Program-made: the position numbers and the translations under genes
Notes under the pieces: generated by a model
The model's database searches: none
Seen by the model: only the letters and a program-made list of their open reading frames with translations
Told to the model about the DNA's origin: nothing
Origin: Narthecium ossifragum
Lineage: Eukaryota; Streptophyta; Magnoliopsida; Dioscoreales; Nartheciaceae
Reading direction: 5' to 3'
Assembly (NCBI GenBank): GCA_963920575.1
Contig: OY986966.1
Span: 18,409,888 to 18,473,887, forward strand
Length of the DNA stretch: 64,000 bases
Shown here: positions 45,103 to 55,426 of the stretch, in pieces
Position numbering within the stretch: position 1 is the first letter of the stretch
How the letters are laid out: each line of letters starts with the position of its first letter

Positions 45103-47724
45103 ATGCCTCGGTATAGAGACGAACTAGGCAGATTTGCTAGACGCCCCGAGGGTGATTCGAAAACTTCTGATAGTGACACATATATTGTTGATCTCTTTGA
45201 CGCACAGTCACAAACTTCACATCATATTTTCATTATGGCTGAGCACGAGGAAGAACAAGCTCCTAGGAGTTTGCAAGAATATTTGCATCCCACACGCACT
45301 GCTACGCCTTCATGCATCATGTTTCCACCTAATGCGGCACATGTTGACTTTAAACCTGGCATGATTCAGTTGCTTCCTACCTTTCATGGGATGGAAAATG
45401 AAAATCCATATGTGCATATTAGGGAGTTTGAGGAAGTATTAGCGACCTTGCATAGCCAACCAGGTGCACTAGATATGATCTGACTTAAGTTCTTTCCCTT
45501 TTCACTGAAGGATAGAGCGAAGAGTTGGTTATATTCTTTGAGGCCACGATCTATAGGATCTTGGGCTGAAATAACACAAATATTCTTCAACAAGTATTTC
45601 CCACAGCACAAAACCAATGCACTTAAGAGACAGATTTTGATCTTCACACAGAAGGATAGTGAAACTTTGTATCAGGCATGGGAACGATTTAAAGACATGT
45701 TGAATTTATGTCATCATCATGGATATGAAAGTTGGCGTCTTGTTAGTTATTTTTATGATAGTTTAACTGTTAGAGAACGTCAATTTATTGAGATAATGTG
45801 CATTGGTGAATTTTTGCAAAAAAATCATGATGCAACAATTGAATACTTGACTGAGCTTGCTGAGAAAGCTCATACATGGACTGGACCGATTGCAACAGAA
45901 AGTACAAACAGGGCCAGACCACCACCGCAGTAACCAAGTGGAGGAATTTATCAGCTGCGGGAGGAGGATGCACTCAAGGCTAAAGTGGAGAGTCTAACAA
46001 GAGAACTGGAGCTATCTATGACTAAGGATATGATGGCAACCCGGACCTCTCCATATAATGAACTTACAAGGCCGGCTGGGCCGTGTGCGATCTGCCAAGG
46101 TGTGGACCACCAGATTGACAGTTGCCCTACTTATGTTGAGATGAGAGGCGTGTACGACGAGCATTGCAACGCCGTAGCCGGATTCAGGAGGCAATACACT
46201 CCTTAATCGGAAACGTATAATCCAAGATGGCGAGAGCATCCGAACTTCAGCTGGAAGTCGAATGCTCCACAAAGCAAAGAGCATCATCAACTGCCAGCTA
46301 ATAAGCCTTTTTCTAACCCTCCTTATAATACATCTGGTTTTCCTAGGCCTACATTTAATGACAGTTTACAGGAATTGAAATCCATGATTGTGCAGGAATC
46401 CAAGGAAAGAAAGGAGGATGTTCAAGAGATCAAGAGCCAGATCACAAAGCTGATCAATTCTTTGAGCGTACATGAACGAGGGAAGTTCCCAGCTCAACCT
46501 CAACAAACGCAGGTATCTAGTGCTGAGCAAAATAATGTGAAGGAGATGAACGCCGTAACTACAAGAAGCGGGAAAACAACAAAAAGCCCTTCACAAGAGC
46601 CCACCGAACCTCCTATTATTGTTGAAGAAGAGGACCGGATTGAGGAGAACCATGCAGAGGCTGATCATCCAGATGGCCCTTCGCCATGTGACTTTAAGGT
46701 ATGTGTCCCTTTCCCTCAGGCATTGAAATCCACTAAATTTACTATGGAGCCCAACAGCGAGATTTTGGAGCATCTTCGGCAGGTTAGGGTAAACCTTCCT
46801 CTTTTGCACGTTATTAAGCAGATTCCTACATATGCTAAAGTGATTAAAGATTTATGCACTATGAAAAGACGACATCATGTAAAGAAAACTGCATTTTTAA
46901 CAGAGCATGTTCGTGCACTGCTTCAGCATAGGATTCCTCCTAAATATAAGGATCCTAGCTGTCCTACTGTATCTTGTTTCATTGGAGAGCATGAAATAGG
47001 TCAAGCTTTATTAGATCTTGGTGCGAGTGTTAATTTGATGCCATATTCTGTTTACTTGCAACTTGGTTTAGGACAGATTAAATCGACATCTGTGATTTTG
47101 CAATTGGTAGATAGATCCACGAAGACTCCACGAGGAGTAGTAGAGGATGTGCTTGTTTAGATAGATAAATTTTATTATCCTGTTGATTTCTTAGTCTTGG
47201 ATACTCAGGTTGTAGTAACTGCTGATTCTAGAATTCCTATTATTTTAGGTAAACCGTTTCTTGCTACGGCTAGTGCTATAATTAATTGCAGGAATGGCTT
47301 AATGAAGTTAACTTTTGGGAATATGACTTTAGAAATTAATGTTTTTAATGTTGCTAAGCAGCCTGATGAGGATGATGAATGCCAGCAGACTTACCAGATT
47401 GATTTGCTCACTGAAGAGGAGTTTGCTACAACTGAAATTAATTCTCTTGAATTGGATTTGGATGAAAATGTTGATGATGATGGGATGTGTAAAAATTTGG
47501 AATATTGTTCTTTTGCAGGGCCATGGAATCCAAAGTTTGAAGAACTGCCAGAAAGAGGACAGCCACCAACACCATCAGCAGTAGAGCTGCCCAAGCTGGA
47601 CCTGAAGCCGCTTCCTCAAGGATTAAAGCATGTCTATCTTGGTCCAGGTGATACATTCCCAGTTATTATTTCTTCAGCATTAACTGCAGAGCAAGGTTGT
47701 ACCTCGTACGGATCCTCAGCGTAG
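45103..47724 (+). pseudogene. gag: element E gag-protease
   Basis: One phase throughout with four stops (45481, 45931, 46204, 47158). ATG 45103 gives MPRYRDELGRFAR. Gag core: MIQLLPTFHGMENENPYVHI, FFPFSLKDRAKSWL, ILIFTQKDSETLYQAWERFKD. CCHC knuckle CAICQGVDHQIDSC at 46087. Coiled region near 46380-46480, VTTRSGK at 46555, retropepsin with ALLDLGASVNLMP at 47005 and IPIILGKPFLATASAII. The end of the frame, LPQGLKHVYLGPGDTFPVIIS, is the conserved start of the Athila RT polyprotein part. The stops are scattered nonsense changes, so the frame was functional in a recent ancestor. Confidence 0.87.
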
Positions 47725-48970
47725 ATTGAACCCTACAATGAAAGAGGTAGTAAAAACTGAAGTGTTGAAATTATTAGATGCAGGGATCATTTACCCTATT
47801 GCTGATAGCAAATGGGTGAGTCCTACATAGGTTGTGCCAAAAAAATCTGGTGTCACTGTGTATAGATTATAGAAAATTGAATGCTGCCACCCGTAAGGAT
47901 CATTTTCCATTGCCTTTTTTAGGCCAGATTTTAGAAAGAGTAGCTGGACATCCTTTTTATTGTTTTCTTGATGGTTATTCTGGATATTATCAGATTGAGA
48001 TTGCTTTAGAGGATTAGAAAAAAACTACTTTTACTTGTCCTTTTGGTACTTACGCTTTTTGTGGAATGCCATTTGGATTATGTAATACTCCTGCTACTTT
48101 TCAGCGTTGTATGTTGAGTATGTTTGCTGATATGATCGAGGAATGTATGGAAGTATATATGGATGAATTGACTGTATTTGGTAATACTTTTGATGCATGC
48201 TTGCAAAACTTAAAAAGAGTCTTGGGCAGGTGTGAAGAGAAGCACCTTGTGCTTAATTGGGAAAAGTGTCACTTCATGGTGCCCTCAGGCATTGTATTGG
48301 GCCATATTGTCTCTTTCAAAGGCATTGAGGTAGATCGATCAAAAATCGATCTCATCTCAAAGCTTTCTGTGCCAAAGACTATTAAAGATGTTAGATCCTT
48401 TGTAGGGCATACTGGTTTTTACAGGAGATTCATTCAAAATTTTTCTGCTACTGCTCGTCCTTTGTGTATTCTTTTGATAAAGGATACCCCTTTTGAGTGG
48501 ACTATTGCTTGTCAAGAGGCTTTTCAAGCCTTGATTGGTAAATTGACTTCCGCACCCATTGTGCAACCACCCGATTGGAGCCTTCCTTTTGAATTGATGT
48601 GTGATGCAAGCGATTTTGCTGTAGGAGCTGTTTTATGATAGCGAAAAGATGGTAAACCTCATGTTATTCATTATGCTAGCCGAACCTTGAATAATGCACA
48701 GATGAATTATTTTACCACTGAGAAAGAACTATTGGCTATAGTCTTTACATTAGACAAGTTTCGTGTTATTTGATTGGTTCTCCTATCACTATTTTCACTG
48801 ATCATGCCACACTTAAGTACCTTCTCACCAAGAAGGATGCTAAAGCGCGCCTAATTCGTTGGATATTAATCTTACAGGAATTCGATATCTCCATCAAAGA
48901 TAAAAAGGGCGTGGAGAACGTTGTCGCTGATCACCTATCAAGGTTGATTGGTGGAAGTAGCAGAAAATGA
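47690..48970 (+). pseudogene. pol: element E reverse transcriptase and RNase H
   Basis: After a frameshift near 47690, RT reads RRLNPTMKEVVKTEV, AGIIYPIADSKWVSP, a stop, VVPKKSG, then DYRKLNAATRKDHFPLPF, FLDGYSGYYQIEIA, a stop at 48015, and MPFGLCNTPATFQRCM. The catalytic motif reads Y-M-D-E (48156-48167) where relatives have two Asp residues, so the second metal-binding residue is changed. Two short in-frame-type losses occur before and within the fingers region. RNase H shows CDASDFAVGAVL, two adjacent stops (48636-48641), [19 protein letters not shown] after a frameshift near 48766, and VVADHLSRL. Order is normal for a Ty3/gypsy Pol. Confidence 0.87.
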
Positions 48971-49004
48971 GCCATCAATTATGGATGACTTCCCTGATGA
49001 GTAA

Positions 49005-50321
49005 CTCTTTTCAGTTGCACAGCTGCCCTGGTATGCACACATTGTTAATTACTTAGCGACAGGTGAGATCCCTTCCTTTTGGAGTGCGCAGGATAAGCGT
49101 AGAATTTTTGTTGAGGTTAAGACATTTTATTGGGATGACCCTTGTCTGTTTAAGTATTGTCCTGACCAGATTATGCGTCGTTGTGTCCCTGATTATGAAA
49201 TAGAAAGTATCATTACATTCTGTCACTCTCATGCATGTGGAGGCCATCTTTCAATGAAAAAGACTGCTGCTAAAATTCTTCAATGTGGTTTTTACTGGCC
49301 TACTATGTTTCGTGATGTTAACATTTTCTGCAAATCCTGTGATAGATGCCTAAAGTTAGGAGCTTTATCTAGAAGACATATGATGCCTTTGAACCCCATT
49401 CAAGCTGTAGAAATTTTTGATTGTTGGGGTATAGATTTTATGGGACTCTTTCCTTCTTCTTTTGGCTATTTATATATATTGTTGGTTGTGCAATATGTTT
49501 CTAAGTGGATGGAGGCTATTGCATGTAGGAATAAGGATCATTCCACTGTCATCAAGTTTCTTAAAGAGCATATTTTATCCTGGTTTGGTACTCCTAGAGT
49601 TATTCTTAGTGACCAGGGATCACACTTTTGTAATCGCTCCTTTGAGGCTTTGATGCACAGGTATGGAGTCACACATAAGATTTCCACTGTTTATCATCCA
49701 CAGACGAATGGCCAACCTGAATTAGCCAATAGAGAGATAAAGCAAATCCTGGAGAAGACAGTGAGCCCCAACCGAAAGGACTGGTCCTTGAGGCTATCAG
49801 ACGCGTTGTGGGCATATCGCACTGCCTACAAGACTACCCTGGGGATGTCGCCGTTTTGCCTTGTTTATGGAAAACCATGCCATCTTCCAGTTGAATTAGA
49901 ACATAAGGCATATTGGGCTATTAAGTCACTAAATTTTACTTTGGATACTGCAGGTAAGGAATGGAAACTCCAGCTTTCTGAGTTGGAAGAACTCCGGAAT
50001 GATGCTTATGAGAGTTCTAGGATCTTCAAGGCAAAGACAAAGGCCCACCATGACAAGAAGATCCTACGGAAGACGTTTCAAGTAGGACATCAAGCTTATC
50101 TGTATGACGCACGACTGCATCTCCATCCTGGGAAACTGAGATCACGCTGGACAGGCCCCTTCACCGTTAGCAGAATATTTGAGAATGGGACTGTGGAAGT
50201 TGAAGACCCGAAGGATGGGAGGCTGTTTACGATTAATGGCCAGCGCTTGAAACAGATTCCAGAGAAAGCGGACCTTGAGGAGCACACCGTTTCTCTCGTA
50301 GACCCTGTCTATGAGGGATGA
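49005..50321 (+). CDS. element E integrase (open frame)
   Basis: Open from just after a TAA at 49002 to 50321; the first ATG is at 49173. N-terminal zinc-binding region has H-S-H...GGH and CKSCDRC; the catalytic core shows the first Asp in GIDFMG, the second in [10 protein letters not shown] and the Glu in [14 protein letters not shown]. The C-terminal part has [33 protein letters not shown] beta-strand sequence (shown here over two fragments: [14 protein letters not shown] and [11 protein letters not shown]) followed by [20 protein letters not shown]. No chromodomain follows, in agreement with Athila. It is the only enzymatic domain in the window that looks complete, though it would be made only as part of a polyprotein that is broken upstream. 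Confidence 0.85.
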   Translation, partial: LFSVAQLPWYAHIVNYLATGEIPSFWSAQDKRRIFVEVKTFYWDDPCLFKYCPDQIMRRCVPDYEIESIITFCHSHACGGHLSMKKTAAKILQCGFYWPTMFRDVNIFCKSCDRCLKLGALSRRHMMPLNPIQAVEIFDCWGIDFMGLFPSSFGYLYILLVVQYVSKWMEAIACRNKDHSTVIKFLKEHILSWFGTPRVILSDQGSHFCNRSFEALMHRYGVTHKISTVYHPQTNGQPELANREIKQILEKTVSPNRKDWSLRLSDALWAYRTAYKTTLGMSPFCLVYGKPCHLPVELEHKAYWAIKSLNFTLDTAGKEWKLQLSELEELRNDAYESSRIFKAKTKAHHDKKILRKTFQVGHQAYLYDARLHLHPGKLRSRWTGPFTVSRIFENGTVEVEDPKDGRLFTINGQRLKQIPEKADLEEHTVSLVDPVYEG

Positions 50322-50620
50322 TCTCTCTACTATCTATCATTTATATTTTTGATTAGGTTAGTTTGTTTTAGTTTGTCTGCTTTTTTTTTCATTTGTTTTT
50401 GTTTTCTATCTTATTTCTTAGGATGTTGAACCACCGTTTGCCTTGCTTGAAGAATTCAACCACTATTCTAAAGATGAGAAATTCGGCCACCATGAGGAGC
50501 CTTGAGGAGATATTCGCTTATTCTATCATGTGGTCTCGCTTCTATATCGATTTATAATTCTAATCTATTCTGTTTAAATTTGAAACCCACACCCTATTTT
50601 ATTCTATGGCCATACCTAGT

Positions 50621-50640
50621 TCACATTGAGGACAATGTGA
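50621..50640 (+). other. covarying hairpin before G run, element E
   Basis: TCACATTG, loop AGGA, CAATGTGA, then ten bases and TTGGGGGG. Compared with element D three stem pairs are changed on both arms while pairing is kept. Confidence 0.78.
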
Positions 50641-50994
50641 ATTTCAGGTTGGGGGGTGTAGGCATCCATGATCTCATGTATGCTACCTTATTGAGTTTAA
50701 TATGATACTAGAAATGATACATGAGCTGAAATTTTTATGCTTATTATATATGTTGCTTGCATATGGATTGGCCTATATATTGATTGCACGTGTGATTACC
50801 TGAAGGTAGACCATTATGTGATTCACACACGAACACTTGATGTGCAGTGGTAATTATACTCACCAGAGGAATGAGCATGCTATTGTTAATCTAGACCATG
50901 ATTTTAGCATTAGCTAGTGTTGAGTATTGCATGCAGAGAAAAAAAAAAGAAAGAAGAAAAAGTTCTGGAGCTTGATAAAGTTGTACCTAAACAA

Positions 50995-51076
50995 CTATTA
51001 AGTGATCTACTGAATAACCGGGTGTTCTTGTCTCAGGAAGCGGGGAGCTCGCATAAAAAGGTAGAACCACTTATAG
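50995..51076 (+). other. conserved stem-loop, copy E-1
   Basis: Outer stem CTATTAAGTGATCTAC with GTAGAACCACTTATAG, internal loop TAACCGGG / CTCGCATAAAAA, inner hairpin TTCTTGT / GCGGGGA with loop CTCAGGAA. Confidence 0.72.
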
Positions 51077-51089
51077 CTATGAAAAAAAA

Positions 51090-51173
51090 CTATTAGGTGT
51101 TTTGCTAAGTAACCGGGTCTCTGCGCCTCAAGAAGCGAAGAGTGCTCGCGTAAAAAGGCAATGTGTCTGATAG
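51090..51173 (+). other. conserved stem-loop, copy E-2
   Basis: Outer stem CTATTAGGTGTTTTGC with GGCAATGTGTCTGATAG (several G-U pairs), internal loop TAACCGGG / CTCGCGTAAAAA, inner hairpin CTCTGCGC / GCGAAGAG with loop CTCAAGAA. Confidence 0.77.
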
Positions 51174-51547
51174 TTGAAAAGAAAAAAAAGAAAGAAAGAG
51201 CATGCTGTACTTAAAGTGCGACGGATGGATGATTGGTCATGAAGATAGTAGTGTGCTTGGACTAATGGTGGGTAGAAGTTGTTTCTGTACGTCACATTTA
51301 TTTGTCACGTCACATGTGTTCTTCTGAATGGTGATTTGCATGTTTGATGTGTAGAAGTTGATTTCATGTGATGGTAGTATGTGTATGAGTATAAGAAGTT
51401 TTCATGTACTGTAATGTATAGAACACTATTGACTTGATAAGGCAGAATTTTTATCATGCATGTCTACAGCCTTGAACCGTTAGTGTGCTTAATTATATTT
51501 TATGCGCTTTGAATTGCTAGAGACTAGCAATAAGCTGGTTGGGGGTG

Positions 51548-52482
51548 TGATAAGTGCATGAAAGTGCACTCTGAACAATCTTATAACCATCTCAATTGCT
51601 ATATCTTCACCCTTAATCAACTGCTTTAGCACTATTTTTATAGTATATGTTACTTCACATAGTTGCTTGGAAAATGCAGGAATTGGAGCTGAAAGAAGCT
51701 GAAAAGATTATATGGGTCAACTTCAAGGATTAAATTGAACCTTTCAAAGAAGAATCAGATGATGTGCCATATACCATTAGAAAGCTCTTGAAGTCTACTT
51801 TCTGGAGAAATTTACGGTTCATGATTCCGAGTTACGTAGAGGAAGTTACAACATTTTTCGTACCAGTGTGCAGTGCTGAATGAATAGTGACAGTCGACCG
51901 TCAGATCTCACGGTCGACCGTCGCGCTCAAAAATCCTCACGGTCGACCGTCAAATCCTCACAGTCGATAGTCGAGCTCGAAAATCCTCACGATCGACCGT
52001 CAGATGCTCACGGTCGACCGTCGCATCGACCGTGGCATCGACCGTCAGCCTCCGTCAAAAAAAATACTTCGCAGGTTCGATGCAAAGATCGACCGCAGCT
52101 TGTCAAAATAAATTGTGCACCTCAATCGTAGGAAGAGACACTTTTGTATTTTGTTAGGTTTATAGTTCCATATCTTCCGGTTAAGGTGATTGGGATGTGA
52201 ATCCCTTAACTGATTACTATATGAACCATTTTGAAGAGAAAAATCTAAATCCGAGTGAAGTGATTCTTGAAGCCTAGCCTCATCAAAATCCTGATTTCTT
52301 TCGTTAACTTTATCTCATCATTACATCTGCGATCTACTTTCTTAACTTTAACGTTCTTGTTTGTCTTCAATTCATTGTTATTCGCGTTTCTGGATCTTTC
52401 CTGTTTGTCTCTCTGTGGGTTCGACCTCTCTTATGTTGTGCTAGACCGCGACCACTGTGCGTGACACATTGGAGCGATATCA
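51548..52482 (+). repeat. element E 3' LTR (internally deleted)
   Basis: TGATAAGTGCATG to GAGCGATATCA, 935 bases against about 1523 in the 5' LTR. The sequence passes from GTGCACCTCA directly to ATCGTAGGAAG, losing the piece equivalent to 43873-44490 with its TATA box; a TCA-like overlap marks the joint. It keeps a CGGTCGACCGT array (51886-52060). Confidence 0.88.
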
Positions 52483-53084
52483 AATTCCTTGTTGTCTTCT
52501 CCTTAATTCCTTCTCCAAAGATGGTCAAAAAGATGATAATTTTCGGATGGAATAACCCCTTTATGTATTAGAAACCCTCCATCCCAGAATTAGGAGTTAT
52601 AATTGAACTTAAACTCTAATTTCCCTAAATTCCGAGCTGATGACGTCATCGAAGCGACTGATTAGACTAAAATTCGAACCATTGCGCCAGTCGGTCTAAC
52701 TGGGTCTTCACTGCCACGTCATTTATTAATTTCAGCCTTTCTCAAATTTCAGCTTTCATTGATCCAACTTTGCTTCCCAACGGGCGCCAATTTATAGAGA
52801 ATCGTAAAATATCTTCAACATGAAAGTTGTAGATCTTGAAGTCTTTTTGCATCTCCCAGAATTTCAGAGTATTTGGAGTTCTGTAGAAGTTCTGATAATT
52901 TATTTCCAAACAGTCGACAAAGTAGTCTTTTTAAAGAATTTAGTGATTTTTGGCAGAATTTCTTGTATTTCTTCTAAAATCCTACTTAAACTTGAAATCA
53001 AATAATAGGATATCAAATACACCTACTTTAGGTCTAACAAAGGTAATTTAAGGGGTTTAATTAGGAATAATTAGTGACTTATCA

Positions 53085-53807
53085 CTGACTTGCAACATTA
53101 AAATGATTTGTTTAGGATTGTTGCAAATAATGGGTTAACGGGTGGTGGAGCCAAAATTTCCAGCATTCTCTCCCACCTCTCCTCTCAGTCCTCTCCAGCC
53201 GGCTCGCCGCACGACTCACCTCCCACCTCCGCTCGTCCCCCTCCTCTCCCGCCTTGCACCTGCGCTCCCTCATCTCCGCCCCCGCCGGAGTATACCACGC
53301 CGCCCGAGTGCCTTTGTCCCGTCCGGTTCCGTCGGCACCGACGTCACTGTCCGTCCCCAGCCTCACAACCCACTTCCTCCTTCTCCGGCCACCTGCCAAA
53401 CCCCTCCCCTCCTTTTATCCCTTCGACACAGCCATTGGCCTTGCGTAGCACCACTGCCACCATCATCCATGCCGGCCAAGACCATTTCCTTCTCCAACGG
53501 GAGAATGGGTCTTTTTCTGGAGCCGGAAGTTGCCACCCCTTCGACAGCAACAGAACATCCTCCCTCCCCTCCTTTCACCCCGTCGACACTTCGATTGGCC
53601 TCGCCTGACGCCGCTACCACCTTCCTCGCTGCCGGTCAAGACCAATTATTTCTCCAACGCCAGCACGGGTTCTTTCTCCTTTCTTTTTATTGTTGTTTTG
53701 TTGTGAAATAAACAAAATAAGATTGTTATTTGATTTCAATCATCATTTTCCGCAATATGTTCCTTTTTTGACTAATCTAGCTGACGACAGAAACCGTAAG
53801 AAGAAGG
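53085..53807 (+). other. GC-rich segment with proline-rich frame
   Basis: 53142-53711 is open on the plus strand for 189 codons, rich in Pro, Ser, Thr and Leu, with no recognised domain; other frames are also partly open, as expected from C-rich DNA. Within it 53402-53520 is repeated imperfectly at 53565-53677 (shared CCCTCCCCTCCTTT, TTCGACAC, GACCATTTC/GACCAATTA, CTCCAACG words). It could be a 5' exon of a host gene, possibly of the FAR1-like gene downstream, or captured sequence. I cannot name a product. Confidence 0.35.
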
Positions 53808-53810
53808 TAT

Positions 53811-53831
53811 CACTACAACAAAAATGGGCTA
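53811..53831 (+). repeat. CACTA left terminal inverted repeat
   Basis: CACTACAACAAAAATGGGCTA; pairs with 58113-58133 with a few mismatches. Confidence 0.9.
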
Positions 53832-54089
53832 TACCATCGGTTTTCTACCAACGTTTGTATAAAAACGCTGGTATAAATGGTCTACTGCAGCAGCCCCAAA
53901 AATTGCTGGCTTTCACAAGATCTTTACCAGCGATTTAGGCTGGCCGCTGGTGTTGACAATTCTAAACCAACATTTTTGGACTGTTGGCATAGGTTAAGGA
54001 GAATTAGCCACACATATCATGTACCAGTGTCGTTAAGTGTATTATAACAACATTTTGGGACCGCTGGCATAGCTATATTCTATTTTTTC

Positions 54090-54840
54090 CGTCTCTCTTC
54101 ACCTAACCCACCAAATCTCAGCCACCCATCTCTTTTCACCTAACCCTAACCCCTCCCCTCTCATCCAATTACTTCTCTCCTCTCCAGCCACCACCTCCAC
54201 TCCAAGGGCACCATCGCCCATTCCCGGTGACCCCATCCACACTGGTGACCTTGCAGGCAACCACCTCCACCCTAGCCACACCTTAACCACCACCCCTCTC
54301 TCTTTCTCTTTCTCTTCCCTCACCTCCAAGCTACACCGATTCCCCGTCGTCTACCGCCATAGCACCACAACCCACCTCCGTCGCAGTCGTGGCTCTCCTC
54401 CTCCCCCCCGATGCCAGTCCGACCTCCCTCGAAGTTCTTACGTCGTCGACAACCTCTTGCCCGCACCTCCTCCACCCCATTGACCGAGCTGCCACCATCA
54501 CCTCAGGGGTCCGACACCTGACGGCCAGCTCCTCCCTCCTAGCAGATCCAGTGCCACCTTCGCCGCATCTCCATCGTCCACGGCCTCCCAGCGCCGTCCA
54601 CCTCCAGATCCCGGAACCCCCGCCAACCGCGACACTCCTCTGCCAGCCTCTCCCTTGCCGCGGCCACCACCCTCTCCGGCCTCCTCCAAGTCCAGCTGAT
54701 TGTTGCCACCATTGGCAATAGGTGGAGACGCGACCCCAACTCCACGCCCGGCGTCCGTCCCATCCTCCGACCTGGTGCCCGAGCTTACGAGTGGGCGGCT
54801 CGTAATAGAGGGCGCGTCTCATCGCAATGTTAGGGTTCTC
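54090..54840. other. C-rich insert inside the CACTA element
   Basis: About 750 bases rich in C on the plus strand with overlapping open frames on both strands (for example 54331-54822 minus, 54389-54721 plus), none with a recognisable domain. The jump in composition against the AT-rich rest suggests captured genomic sequence, as is common for CACTA elements. Confidence 0.45.
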
Positions 54841-55197
54841 AAGGAGTTAGCGGTCCTAAGAAGAGGTGCATTCCATGGAACCATTGAGAAGAACTCCTTG
54901 TCTAAGGACTGATTGATGTTATGTCTCCTAAATTACATGCATCAATCTCCTGATTTTTTTTTGACAAGAGAAAAAAAGGATAGTTTCATTAATTCTCCAA
55001 TAGATATATACAATGAATAAGATTTTGTTCTTTTATTGCTAAATAAAAGGGTTCAGAATATCATTACTATTTTGAAATAAAGCATGTCATAAGTATCTAG
55101 TTATCAATTATGTCATTTATACTCGCGCATGTTATGTAATCATTTATGTGATATTGCTTTGAGACTTTGATGCTCATTTTGTGCAAACAGATTAAGA

Positions 55198-55426
55198 TTG
55201 ATGGTTATGCATGAGACTTTGATTACCAAGGATAGGGTGAGTACTGAATATTTTGATGGTGTGAAGATTTTTATTCGATTTGCTTTTGAAAAGGCAGCAT
55301 ATAGTAATGGTAGAATTCTCTATCCTTGTGTTAAATGCTTGAACTCATTGGTTCAAATGTCAAGATGTCAAAGATCACTTCATATGTAATGGTTTCTACA
55401 ATCGTTACACCTTTTGAAAGCTTAGA
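55198..55426 (+). pseudogene. TNP2-type transposase-associated domain remnant
   Basis: A frame reads KDRVSTEYFDGVKIFIRFAF, then GRILYPCVKCLNS, and after a one-base shift QDVKDHFICNGFYNRYTF. This follows the N-terminal domain found in plant CACTA TNP2 proteins: a 'S.EY..GV..F..FA' helix, a C-P-C-x2-C metal-binding motif (here Y-P-C-V-K-C, first Cys lost) and 'V..HL...GF...Y'. It ends in a stop. It confirms the element class independently of the terminal repeats. Confidence 0.65.

Larger units (their letters stand above)
50322..51547 (+). other. element E 3' noncoding region
   Basis: About 1.2 kb without coding. Contains the hairpin and G run (50621-50656), two conserved stem-loops (50995-51173), A-rich runs, and a final AAGCTGGTTGGGGGTG polypurine tract at 51531-51547 directly before the 3' LTR. 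The same region of E' is at 26551-27430. Confidence 0.85.
31376..52482 (+). mobile_element. Athila-like element E, interrupted by D
   Basis: A Ty3/gypsy element with Asp-tRNA primer site, gag, protease, RT, RNase H and integrase, a 1.2 kb 3' noncoding region and two LTRs. No chromodomain is seen after the integrase, and the Gag/protease style (TRSGK, ALLDLGASVNLMP) is that of the Athila lineage. It is inside solo LTR F2; its 5' LTR is split by element D. Coding is broken by at least seven stops and some frameshifts, so it is inactive now. Confidence 0.88.
30580..53084 (-). mobile_element. Solo LTR F2 (reverse), split by element E
   Basis: Bases 30580-31375 and 52483-53084 together are the reverse complement of an F1-type LTR (compare 6749-8119): the right piece ends ACTTATCA (LTR start TGATAAGT on the minus strand) and the left piece starts with GATCGCTCGCGAACG (LTR end). 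Flanks ttgac (30575-30579) and ctgac (53085-53089) differ by one base, an aged duplication. Element E sits just right of the F1-equivalent GGATGCGGATGG, but its own flanks acatc and aattc agree at only three of five bases. Confidence 0.8.

Noticed and set aside
45785..45973. Small minus-strand frames opposite E gag and pol
   Set aside because: All are shadows of the plus-strand coding region with its Athila motifs.
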